64,000 bases of DNA from contig JAIWNE010000086.1 in assembly GCA_025331445.1 (NCBI GenBank), forward strand, positions 1-64,000, read 5' to 3'. Of the stretch, positions 1 to 11,300 are shown one piece after another (positions within the stretch are counted from its first letter, which is position 1; each line of letters opens with the position of its first letter). Source of the DNA: Blakeslea trispora. Lineage: Eukaryota; Mucoromycota; Mucoromycetes; Mucorales; Choanephoraceae. The translations under genes were made by a program, and so were the position numbers. The notes beneath the pieces are model-generated. The model ran no database searches and was not told the origin of the DNA. It worked only from the letters and a program-made list of their open reading frames with translations.

Positions 1-1010
1 AAAGTAGCAGAACAGGTAGGACAGTGAAACATTTTGAAAAAGGTGTGATGTGATGTGTGATTATGAATTTGGAAATAAGAACTGGTCGATGATGCAAGAA
101 CCTCTCTACTTATATAATAGATCATAAGAGCATATCTTTCATACTTCCATAAAAGGAGGTAAATAAAAAGTTTAGAATCTAATAGTTGCCAAATTAACTT
201 TCAACATGCAACTATTAATATAATTTACTTTATGGGTGATGCATTTCAACAAGGCTAATAATAAGTAAAGCAGTCTACAATGAAAGTCTTTTTTAATTCT
301 CTTTTATTAAAATAAACTTTTGGTTTCTTTTATAATCCCCCTTTTTGGTTGCCCTTAAAATTATATATCTAAAATGTAGCCGCTCAGATTGTTCAGTAGC
401 TTAGCAAACAATGAATTAAATAAGCTTGATTTCATAAATCAAACTTACCGTTTGATGAAAAGGGTGATCAATTATCTACACTGAAATCGAATTAACTAGG
501 CTTTTATTACTAGCACTCTATGTCATTCAAAATTTGATAACTTTTTGCTTTTTACCACTTTGATTTTAATGTACTATTTGTGTTATCATAAGCAGATTAC
601 TCTAATGTTCTTTAAGCAAAAGTTTTGTCAACATTATATTATCATCTAATAAGATGCAAAGTTGTTATGGTCATCCAAATGTTACAATTTCATATACTCA
701 AATGGTTCAAGTTGCAACAAATTGATTACTAATGTGTTAGATTAGTGAGTATGTAAATTGCATATCCTACATAAGTTCATTACTTGAACTTATATTCATA
801 AATAGATTATAATGAGCCAAGCAATACCATATATTTAGAAATTTAAAGAATTTTATGTATGTTGAAGTTGATACTGTAACGAAATTTTTCGGCATGCAGT
901 ATGTTATTCATTTTAAAATAGAAAATCATGTTAAAATAGCTTTTCTTAAATTTGAATGACTTCGTATACATTTCTCAACTTCCATCAAACTTATTCTCTG
1001 ATCAATACCA
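1..1010. other. AT-rich stretch without a recognised gene
   Basis: No convincing reading frame, RNA gene or terminal repeat is seen here. It may be the upstream region of the spliced gene that starts at 1011, or the interior of the repeat whose right end is at 5800. Confidence 0.4.
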
Positions 1011-1941
1011 ATGCCATTCCAAAATCCCATAGTCGAAAGCATTTACGATTGTTGTGTTCAAATGGAAAGAAAGATCGGTAATCTAGAGACACAAATGACT
1101 TTTATGAGTGAGCGAATCAACTCTTTAACAAATGTAGTAATGGAGATGAGCAACACATTGAAACGCATCGAATCAAGTAAGTAATACATTGAATTTGCTT
1201 TCTAATAAACAACTTACATCTCACTGAAAACAGCTTCAAACTTGCAAGGCTCAACATCATCTGCAGATAATTTTAGCCATATGCCTGAAATAATTGAAAA
1301 GCCCACAAAGAGCTTTCTCAATTGTCAGCAATCAAACTACACACAAGAACAAGTCAGATACTTTTTAAATCTTTGGCTCCGTAATGAGATTGCTTTAGGC
1401 CAAGACGACGATGCTGACACTCAATTACTCAAAAGAATGAGATTCAACACATATTACCAAGACCTTTGTACAATAGGCTCAGTCGCAATCGATAGAGAGA
1501 AGTTGAGAATGAAGCGAAGCAATTACAATTGGGAAGAAAAGTCTTTCAAGTCATTAGAGCTTGACTATCGAAAAAGTATGATTGACAATTTCCAACGAAC
1601 AGCAATTGATCTTCATTATCCTGTCGATCGTTGCAAAGACCAATGGCTTGCCGAAACTTTGTTGGCCTATATGTATCACAACCGTCAAAGCAAAAGAAAG
1701 TCAAGGGTAACGATTTTCAATGTATAAATTAAATGTATGCCTACTTGCGTATACTCATATTTATCGTCGTTAGAAAACCACTTCAGAACATGAATTTCCT
1801 GAGTCGGATAACTCTCAATTTGTATCTTATGAGCAAATGTCAATTGCTTCACAAAGCCAATCGTAAGCATTTACTAAAAGGCTTAATTAATTGAATCTAA
1901 TAGAATCTTCGTTTTTCAGACAATTAGATTTGCTAGAATAA
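1011..1941 (+). CDS. Four-exon gene, coiled-coil N-terminus, unknown function
   Basis: Reading splice sites by eye gives exons 1011-1176, 1234-1706, 1774-1862 and 1920-1941, with introns of 57, 67 and 57 nt that start GTAAG or GTAAC and end AG. All phases agree and the joined frame ends at TAA 1939-1941, giving about 249 residues. Residues 10-55 have the heptad look of a coiled coil (QMERKIGNLETQM, then LTNVVMEMSNTLKRIE). The middle is charged and helical, with Trp-rich patches (LNLWLRNE, NYNWEEK, CKDQWLAE). The tail is Ser/Gln-rich. I recognise no family. The organisation (small, four exons, helical N-terminus) resembles the passenger gene at 20727-21769, so it may be a TnpA-like accessory gene of a DNA transposon ending at 5800; that link is inference. 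Exon 1 and the last short exon are the least certain parts. Confidence 0.6.
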
Positions 1942-4900
1942 ATTCTGTTTTTCTAATGTTTCCCAAATCGCAAGTACTTATCTCACTCCTTAACATGAAA
2001 ATCTGTATTCTTTCTAGTATTTCACTTTTAAGACTGTATTGCGTAACAAATATGTGTCAAGCATGATTTCATTTAACGTTTCTTTCCTTGCTCATAAATA
2101 ACTACAATACTCTTATATCAGAGTTTATAAAACAGTGTGTTCGATCCATCTCAATTTGTTTACAAAAGTAGTTATCTTTTGGTGTTAGTTTCTTTGATGA
2201 CAACCTAATTTTAAAATTCTATTTTTTTAAATATAAAGATGTGCACTCGATTAAACTATTTCTTTAGGAATCGACCAATAGAAATTGAGAGCTTTCGAAT
2301 TGTTTCGAAGTACCGTCACTAACGCTAAGCTTACCTGCTCTGAAGGTTTTTTTCTTCTCTTTATTTTTTTGAGATCGTCTTCTTTGTAGTGTACTCATGT
2401 AAGTTCATCATGTACACATGTAGAGCAGATGAGTACCAAGAAAGTTAACCTGAATTTATAGAAATCGACTGCTTGTATTGGAGCAACACTCTCTTTATGT
2501 CTCTCTCTTTTTTTCAGTTTTTACTATTTTCAATGATCATGCATTCGAAATAAAGACGCGACTATTTCTTCGGTTCTCAATATACAATAAGTATCTGCTT
2601 TGCTTTTTCTATCGATATAGCGTTACAATTAACAGCATATTTTTTGAGGGATCATTATTCAACAAAAATGATTTCGTACAAGCTGCAATTTTTTCTAGAC
2701 GCTACAACTTATTTGTCAGTGCCTTTTGATTAAGGTAAAGGTATGAGAAAAAGAAACAATGATTATAACTTTTGAGCGCTTGTAACTATATCTTTTGATA
2801 GGTTCACGAAAAGAGAACATTTAGAATCGGAAATCCATTGCTAAGAAGACAAACATGTTATAATCTACTGCACTATCTTGAGAAGGTTCAACAGATTTTG
2901 ACAAAGGATTATTATCACATTTAGACAACTCAACATGCATATGGGTGCGTTCTCTCAAGTCGAAACATTTGTCACAGTCTATTTTTAAGGATGCATTGTT
3001 TCTTGGATGTAACATATAATTGACTGCTTATATCTACAAGGTTTGCTTCAATACTATTTCAAGAGGATGTTTATTAAAATATCTCCCAAAATGTTAGTAG
3101 GCGCCTTATTGTATAAGCTTTTGTCTTATAAGAAATGTCTGACAGAAGGATTCTTTTGAAGGATGTATAAGATGATGGATTGGAAAGCTTGTTTATGTTA
3201 AATGAATAAAGGTTATCAACAATGTTAAATGTGTCGTATTTGAGCATATACAGAAGCCAGAACGACTTATAATCGGAAATTCAATTAATCATCATCAAAG
3301 GTTATTTTGACAGATATTGTCAAAATAACAATAAATCAAATAATGTTCACAAAGTTGGAAAACTAAAATCATTTCAGATATTACCAGAGGTAATCCTGAA
3401 ATCAAACATCTAACAAGCATTGGTAAAAAGCGATGATATGATATATAAAGCGTTCAATGTGCCTAGCTAACACATTGAAAGCATGATCAGATTTATATTC
3501 ATTGACTCTCTTTTCATCAATACTTGAAATGGCTATATGACATGATACATGTGATAGCAGGATGGTTGCATAGGCCTTATAATACCAAGGTAGCAGCATC
3601 TAACAAAACAAGCAATGATTCTAGAGATTTCATTATAAGAAAAGACTAAATCATTACTTGGATAAAGATAGTTCTGAGACATAATTACAAAGGGCTTGTC
3701 TATCGTTATCACCTAATCTAAACTGATCTTAACATCCAACGAAACAAGTGAACAAGTATGAAACAGTTATGCCTGATATATTGAAACACTAATCAAGATT
3801 AAACATATCTTGTCGAGCATAATTATTATCTCTCCAAGATATAAATCAAGTAAACAATATATCTCCACCTTATTCAAGGCGGGGGATGAAATCTGGCTAC
3901 AGCCATCTTTCCATTAAGGTGACCAGTCATCCTAGTAGGAAAACTGCTCATACAGATAAAATTATAACGGAGTGATTGATTGAAACCGAGATAGAAATAA
4001 TATATAAACACAACATGGACTTGCAGTAGAATTAGTTCCCTCTCTTTCTTTTTAATAAAAAAATCGAGTTCCCTCTCATTGAATCTATTTGAGACTGCAA
4101 ATATCACAAAATGCTATTGATTAATGATCAAATATCGGTTTTTTGGTAAACTGAAGACATTCAAAGGTATACGAAGCGAAGCAATGGAGAGAGATATTCT
4201 TTAAGCCGCCTTGAGTTTCTTTATGATAACCTTAAATGTGGTAAAAACTCTCATCAGCTTCTTTTTATACTACACCTTATTGTTGAGAACGTTTGGAGAA
4301 AGAAATCTAAAGCAATACAGATATAAGCTACAAGGTGGAAGGCTTAAAAGTTAACAAACCCTTTTTAAATGGCTCTTCTTATTCACTAACGGGTATCGTT
4401 CATCAAAAGAAGTGTATTTTAACAATATTAATGGCTAACCATTTAATCGCAGTTTTTTAAGAGCACGATTACTCTTTACGGTTCTACTAAAATGGCATTC
4501 GGTTTCATGGTTAAAAGGGAACTATTTTTTAAAACTGCCCAATTTGTTTCTAAATGATCCTTATTTGCTGTGTGTTGACATTCATCTTTGATGTCTAAAA
4601 ACTACAATACCTAATTTAGACTATCAAACATTCGTTACATATTTGGAGACAATCTTTAGCTGAGATAAAACATCCATCTTTTTCATCATTCAATACTTTT
4701 TAATTCTTTCCTTTTATTTTGTTCCTCTTTCGCTTTTTTTTTGTGAATTTTATAACCGTCTTATATACACCTCTCTATAAAGCAACCACCCAATTCCAGC
4801 CGTTATGTTTATTAATTTACAACATCATTAACTGCCTTATAAGCGCGATTAAAGACAGACTACCATGAACGATCACACTCTGTAAGAACCTACCAAATGT

Positions 4901-5739
4901 TTTCTTTTCTGTTTTAACAATTGGAGATTTCTTTTTATTTTTGGATAACCCTTTTGCTTGACAAGAGCATTTATAGCAACAACTGCTCGTTCAACATGAG
5001 CTCATGTCGCTTTGCAATGGGGATGAGCGATCTGAAGATCGACATGAAGTCAAGATGTCAACTTTTTTGTACCACATTCTTCAAAATTAAAACAAAACAA
5101 ATGCTTTACCTTCTCTAATTCTTTATCACCGCTTTCTTCGCCTTTCTTTATACTACTTTAGCCTTGCGCTTTTTCTTATCATTAAACAAAAATTTAAAAT
5201 TGTCTCCTTCACTTTAAGACCTATAAATTTGCCGGCAAATGACTTTCTTGCCTTTCTTTTACACTTTGACCTTTATTTTGCAAGGTATCTGATTTTACCT
5301 CAAGAGATTGCTTACTAAAAAATTCACCTTTACCTTTGAAATTGAAATTAAAATCGTCTTCTTTATTATTCGCTTAAAATGTTTCTCCCAAAATAGTCTA
5401 GCCCCCAACTTCCTAATTAGCATGCTTTTTGCATGAAATACTCATTATTTGTCCCCCATTTTTAGCTCATGGCAAATTCGCACTCATGCATGACTTTTTT
5501 TTTGCTTTTCTTTTTAATATATCTGCTAAAAAGCACCTCGTCCAGTGTTTTTTTTTGGGACTTAGAATTTATTTTAAAGAAATTTGATGGATGAAAATAG
5601 CACGCACTTGGTCAACCTTTCCAATCTGCTTCAAACTTTTAACTAAACAACCTTGAACATGTAGGAGTACAATGAACTAAAAAAATCGAATCGTTTATTT
5701 ACTAAATCCATCAAATCTGCTCTCCAAAACTTACCGTTT
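1942..5739. repeat. Body of a diverged repeat (copy 1), no gene recognised
   Basis: Open frames here are short and AT-driven, so I support no gene. Two blocks recur in the second copy. 2394-2449 (CTCATGTAAGTT to GTTAAC) matches 45314-45370. About 4620-4690 and 4999-5160 match about 52940-53010 and 53327-53490, including GATCGACAT and a shared T-rich continuation. Allowing for the LINE in copy 2, the blocks are about 2.2-2.6 kb apart in both copies, which supports a real repeat family. The coding content, if any, is not visible. Confidence 0.5.
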
Positions 5740-5800
5740 GGGCCAAACTACCATTTTTTGGGCCAAACTACCACAGATTAAATTTTCTTGCGCTGTAGTG
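5740..5800. repeat. Right terminus of repeat copy 1, CTGTAGTG end
   Basis: GGGCCAAACTACCA occurs twice (5740-5753 and 5760-5773). The segment then ends in CGCTGTAGTG at 5800, exactly where gag homology begins. Read inward it starts CACTACAGCGC, a CACTA-like end. Copy 2 ends in TGCGCTGTGGTG at 54118. No matching left end is in the window, so the length of the element is unknown. Confidence 0.5.
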
Positions 5801-6277
5801 ACAAGCAATATCCTTGTGAATGGCAGCCAAAAAAGTACGCACCTGCAGACTCTCACTACGATTATCCAACAAGGAAAACAACTCTTGCATCTTGAGAGCA
5901 AGATCTTCAACAGAAGGGTATTCATCACCTCGCTTGATGTTTTGCAGCTGATACCACCATTTGTCCTCCTGGTCTTGCAAATAGTGACCCCGAAAAGCAA
6001 TCACAAACTCGTTCCAAGTCTTGGCCTTAGAACCTACAACGTTAAACCACGTTTCAGCCTTGCTCACCAAATGGTCACCAGCAACAAAAAGGGTTTCATC
6101 ATCACCTAGCTTGGCAAAACCTTTCAACCTCTCCATACGCTTCAACCAGAAGACCGCATCATCATTGTTTCCTGAGAAGTCTCTAGGCTCGTTGATGAAC
6201 CTAGCAGCAGCACCAGAGCGTCTGCTCACTTGACCAATATCTTCGGGCATAAAGTATCTTTGAAATGGATTAAACAT
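5801..6277 (-). pseudogene. gag: Ty3-type gag fragment, second copy
   Basis: Reading leftward from ATG at 6277 this encodes about 158 residues of retrotransposon Gag (capsid-like region: FWLKRMERLKG, GDHLV.KAETWF, FRGHYLQDQEDKWW, QVRTFLAAIHKDIAC). It is clearly related to, but diverged from, the gag at 16323-17174. Unlike that copy it has no early stop after the N-terminus. Homology ends at 5801 because another repeat abuts it, so the nucleocapsid and everything downstream are missing. It lies just downstream of an LTR and PBS, in the position expected for the start of a second internal region, giving the order LTR-internal-LTR-gag on the minus strand. Confidence 0.85.
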
Positions 6278-6291
6278 TAATAACTAGATCA

Positions 6292-6305
6292 GGTAGGCCG
6301 GACCA
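6292..6305 (-). other. Primer binding site of the left LTR
   Basis: On the minus strand TGGTCCGGCCTACC follows the LTR end (..TTGTCA) after a two-base gap. TGG at the start is the usual complement of a tRNA 3' CCA. The same 14 bases follow the right LTR at 17193-17206. The primer tRNA is not identified. Confidence 0.6.
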
Positions 6306-6307
6306 CT

Positions 6308-7382
6308 TGACAACTCTATATCTCTCAGGTATGTTTACCTTTGATTCGAACAAGTAAAGAAAAAAGTAATGAACAAAGGAAGATAGCCGACTGTAAAAAC
6401 TATCAATAAACACAAAGGAAGATATAACAATAACAAGACTTAGGCACTTGTAAGCTCCAAAGACAGAATTTGAAGGTAGTAGTAAATATAAAAGAGAAAA
6501 GACTCGATTAGGTTTTTTATGAGGCACGAAGCACTCTATTTAAAGTGATAAACTAATAACCTAGTCAACAAAAATATAATTTCTACAATCACCAATAAAA
6601 CAAATCACAATAGTGATTTCAACAACATTTTCTAATATCTAACGGAACCTTTCTTGAGCGTACTTCCAAAAATAGAGACAACGTGAACAATAGCCAAGAT
6701 AAACTGTCAAATTGTAATATTAACAATCTTCAGTGACACCGACATTGATCGCTAATTTAATAATAAATTAAACGTAGCATCATTCAAGCACAACAGAGAG
6801 ATATCAGAACAATAAGATCGGAATAGCCAAAAACAAAAGAGAGAGATCCCCAACAACGATTTCTAATGGACTTGCTAGTCATACCAGAGTAACACCAGAG
6901 ACAGAAGTAGCGCCATCAGTAACAATAGAGAGGATAGAGAAATAAAATAATAAAAGAAATAAACGGTAATTCAAAATAAAAATAAAATAAAGGAAATCAA
7001 TACAATAAGAAAATAAAATAAACAAAGAAGTGAGGCAAGAATAGAGTGAACAAGACAAGAAAAGAGGAACAGAGAGTAACGATTACTATAAAATAGTATA
7101 TGCTTCAACACCTAGTTATGACAACCAGAACAATACAATGAGGACTTGACTTGCAATCAACAATTTACCGGATAGTGTTTCTATTGGCCACAACTATTGC
7201 CAGCTATTACCCCTCGCATAACGGAGTAATACAAACCAGACTTGTACCTCAAAACACCTATCAACAACACAAAGCACGACACACAAGAACCAAGTAACTT
7301 CACCATAAACACCAGTCATCATAGCCTTTGAGAGCAGCATATAGAGTGAGAAAAGCAACACAAACATTTTAGACATACGTCA
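6308..7382 (-). repeat. Left LTR of the Ty3-like element (chimeric)
   Basis: A 1075 bp direct repeat of 17209-18285, bounded by TG...CA on either strand (plus TGACAACT to ACGTCA). About 950 bp, from roughly 6430 to 7382, are almost identical to the right LTR. The remaining ~120 bp next to the PBS are clearly diverged with several indels. That abrupt change suggests recombination or template switching between two subfamilies. The PBS-proximal part goes with the diverged gag at 5801-6277. Confidence 0.85.
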
Positions 7383-7434
7383 CGTTCCGCCCTGCAAGCT
7401 TGGCGCACTCTATATCAACAACAAAAAATTTTTT

Positions 7435-8391
7435 TTAACATAATTGTACCGTGTTCACAGCACCGACACCTCTTCTGGACTCAACCCAACGCCTAAACTG
7501 AGCTTGAGCTTCGGTCACCAACACGTCAGGAACCAACCGATCAACACCAGAACGAACATACGGTTTCAGACGGTCACCGTTTACCGGATGCTTCAATCTC
7601 AAGCTGTTTTTACCAGTAAGGTAATATGTACCAGAGACTTCATTCACCTTGAGCACCTTGTAGGGACCTTCCCAACGATCATCAAACTTACTGTCAGCAA
7701 CATCCACCTTCAACAACACTTCTTCATCAACTTCGAAACGCCGACGAAAAACAACCTTACTATCATAACGCTTCTTATTAAGCTGCTTACGCTCATCTGA
7801 CCTCTTACGAGCCTCCACACGCACATTCACCAGCTTATCCTTGATCTGAGCTACACGCTCCACCACAGCTTCTTCTTCTTCACCTTCTACATAATCCACA
7901 CGAGGTTCTACCCAAACAGCAGGAGTCTTCATTTCATATCCATATAATAGATATGATGGTGTGTAACCAGTCCCAGAATTCACCGTTGACCTTAACACCA
8001 TGAGAGCAGCGTCCAGATATAGATCCCATTGATCTGATTTACTATCATCCCTAGCCAACTTGGCTAACACCCGAACAAAGAGAGCCATTCAACCTTTCGC
8101 ACATCTCGTTTGCTTGAGGACGATAACTGGTCGTCATAGTAGCTTTGCAACCGAGTTGTCGAAGAAAATGTTGAACGTAAGTAGAGATAAAGTTGGATCC
8201 ACGATCAGTATGGCAATAGTTTGGCACACCAAACATTTTGATCGCCTCCGAAAAATAGAACTCGCCGGTTGTCACTTCATTTATATCAGGAACAGCCTTC
8301 GCAACAGGGAAAAGAGTAAGATTACAAATACCAGTGAGAATATACCTATTCTTAGACTTAGTAATAGGCAAAGGACCGACGGCATCACAAC
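7435..8391 (-). pseudogene. Ty3-like integrase, catalytic core and C-terminal part
   Basis: Core motifs read from 8391 leftward: DAVGPLPITKS (first Asp), HTDRGSNFIS (second Asp) and YRPQANEMCERLNG (catalytic Glu). The frame breaks near 8060-8090 by a one-base indel and then continues as about 217 residues to 7435. The C-terminal part has a GPY/F-like module (DDRWEGPYKVLKV...GTYYLTGK). The N-terminal zinc-binding part is at 12600-12998 and is separated by the nested DNA transposon. Joining across that transposon with one TA keeps the frame (..T-I-S-C-D-A-V-G-P). Apart from the insertion and the frameshift the protein looks ordinary. Confidence 0.88.
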
Positions 8392-8393
8392 TA

Positions 8394-11300
8394 CACTGCT
8401 AGCGAAGTTTTTGGGACCCAGCTGTGTAACATCGGGACTTTCTTAGATTCCTTTTTTGGAACAAGCCAAACATGGGTTGAAATAGGCCTAATATGGATTA
8501 GACTCAATGGGGGTGATGGAGGACTAGATACTTCATTTAGAATTGAATGGTTACATTAAAAATATGATTTTTTATTGGATTAAAAATTTGAAATAAAATT
8601 TAGCTGCCACCAGGTATAGGACGGCTGCTATTGGGAAATAAATACTAGGGTAGGAAGGATTGCCCCCAGATACTACGCAGGCAGGCTGCAGGCTCTTGTA
8701 GCCATAACCCATCTACTTCGTATCTTAGAGCGACCCTTCCTAGTCTAGTATCTACTTCCCAATGGTAGCCTTCCAATACCTAGCGACAATCTGGTATCTA
8801 TGAGCTGCTAATTGTCCTTCAAAGTGGCAGAAAGATCACAAAAAGTTCAGAGCAATCTACTTAAAAGAAAGTGTGAATAATGGAACTTTTCTATTCAAAG
8901 TATTACTTACATCAAGACCATAGGCGAGATAACACACATATCAATCTATGTTATTAAGTTGTGTTAGTGAGTGATATAGTTTTGTAATAAAAACCAAACT
9001 TACCAGCATATCTTGACATCAACATTACTAAAGCAAACTTGAAAAAGTAAAGTTAGCGATCTGTCGTTTATTGCAGTAGAGTGGAACGAGCCTTACGCTT
9101 ACTATACAGAGCTTGGTCTGCTATGAGTTTGTTGTGCTGAGAGATTATAGAGTCAAAGATATTATACCAAAAGAACTAAAAATAAAAGAAAAAGCAAAAT
9201 TTTTAAAAAAATTGTCCTAAGATTTTTTTATTGTCTTAATTCAATTACACCCTTTTTCCTCTCAATTAAATACTTTCAAAAAAAATGAGCTATAACCAAC
9301 AACAACAGAATACACCCAAAAGACGCCGCATTGTTCAGTCTTCTCTTCCAAATACAGGCGTAATTGACTTTTCTACCGAGTCAATGTATCGTTGTCAGTT
9401 CTGTGATTATCAGACCAACGAGCGCTCAAATTATGCCAAACATGTGCACACACAACATCCAGTTGTGGATTTAACAACGGATGTTGATCAGCAGGATATA
9501 CCCGAGCAACACAGCTAAATGGGAGGTAGCGATGTTGCTATTGATGATCATGACTGGGACGAAGATGAAGAAGATGAAGACGCTGACGAAGAAGACATAG
9601 AAGACAACAATGATACCTGTAAATATTGAGCGATGTTTACTAAATGTGTCTGTCATAATTAACTTGAGTTCAACGATGTTTCTTACTTTAGATACCCAAG
9701 AACCTCTCGATGAATACCCTATGTCATCCGATGAATATATACCCAACATACAACATCCCTCATACCCTTTCGAAAGCCCACAACACTTTCTCTGCCATGC
9801 CTTTTTCAACGCTTCTGACAGCATGTACTCTGAGCATGATATCAAAAAAATCATGAGTTTCGTTAGGCAGATTGTCAATCTCACAAGCGACAACGAATTC
9901 AGTCTGCCTTCCGACAACCAAATCATTGATTTTGCAAAGAGTGTCAGAAGCAATATACCCATTTTCAATACCACAGAGCATGAGGCCACAAATGCCAATA
10001 CCAACCAGAAGGCCAAATTTTATATGAACAAGCCTTCTGAATATATTAAGCATTTGATGGCCAATCCTTCTAAATCCGATCAACTATCCAGACTTCCCGA
10101 TTATACCCCCAATGAAGGCATGCTCTTATACCAGGCAGGGAAGTGGCGAGACCATCCTCTATTCCAAGCCCCATACGTTCAATATACCAGTGAGGATGGC
10201 TCTCGTAAACAAGATTTTTTTGTGGGTGATCATGTATTATACCAAAACAACCACTTCATTATATCCCGCTTCTACACTTCCTCTCAAGTCATGATGGCAA
10301 AATGCTATCAGCTTGTGTCAGGAAGTGTCATACCACCTAATTCCCCTCAATACCCGTTTGTAATTATAGCCAGCCCCTTTGACATACCCCTTCAACATTT
10401 GTACATACTTTCTTCGACACATATTCCCCTTCTCAACATATTTAATACCTGTATATATACCCAAAACTCATACCTTCCTATACCCTCAGGCTTATTTAAA
10501 GACCTTATAACCCCAAAAACCATCGAGGGCGTCTCCTATGCTAGGCTGGTCCGACGTCCCAATGGTGAACAACAGTTCATGAAAGTCCAGATTATACCCT
10601 ATATCCTCTATACCGACGAAACATCTGGCAACACATCAAAGCAGTATAACAAATTCGACAGTGTACAGATGGTCCCTGCTGCTTTGCCTATATCCGAAAG
10701 AAATAAGAGAGAAAACATGCACTTTATCTTGACGTCGAACAAGAAGCTCTCTGTTGTAGATATGCTACCTTCCCTGGTGGAAGATCTTGTATATGTGGAA
10801 AGAGGTTTTGTAGCATATTCCTCTATCTATGGGGAAGATGTCTTGGTAGTGTCTCCGCTTTGCTTTATCGCAGCAGATAACCCAAGATATGCTGAGTTGT
10901 CCAATCTTATGGGCCACTCGGCCACTTACTTTTGTCGTAAGTGCTTACAGCAGAAGGGGAAAAACCCAAATACCCTGAAGCGCAACCCCACCTATACCCC
11001 AAACTTAGAAGATTTCCAAAAGCCAACATATATATGCCAATACCAAGATACCCACTTCCGCACCAAAGCAGATTTTATGGCTTTTGCTGATGGATACCCC
11101 TTATTCCGGAACCAAGAAGATACCCCATTCAGAAAATTAGGATTCAAGCATGTAAGCGGATCAAAGGCTCTTTTAGCTTTAAAATCCTTTGATCCTGCTC
11201 TCGATACTCCCATAGAACTCCTTCATACCCTTCCTCTTGGTCTTGTGTCATATCTGGTCAAGCATCTTCAAAAAGAACCTCTACTCAATACCCAACAGAA

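Noticed and set aside
2478..2729. 83-codon frame on the plus strand
   Set aside because: Composition follows the AT-rich background; no motif, no splice context, no neighbour.
9471..10016. 181-codon frame antisense to the Plavaka-like transposase
   Set aside because: It is the shadow of a strongly biased coding strand; its hydrophobic residues come from the opposite codons.
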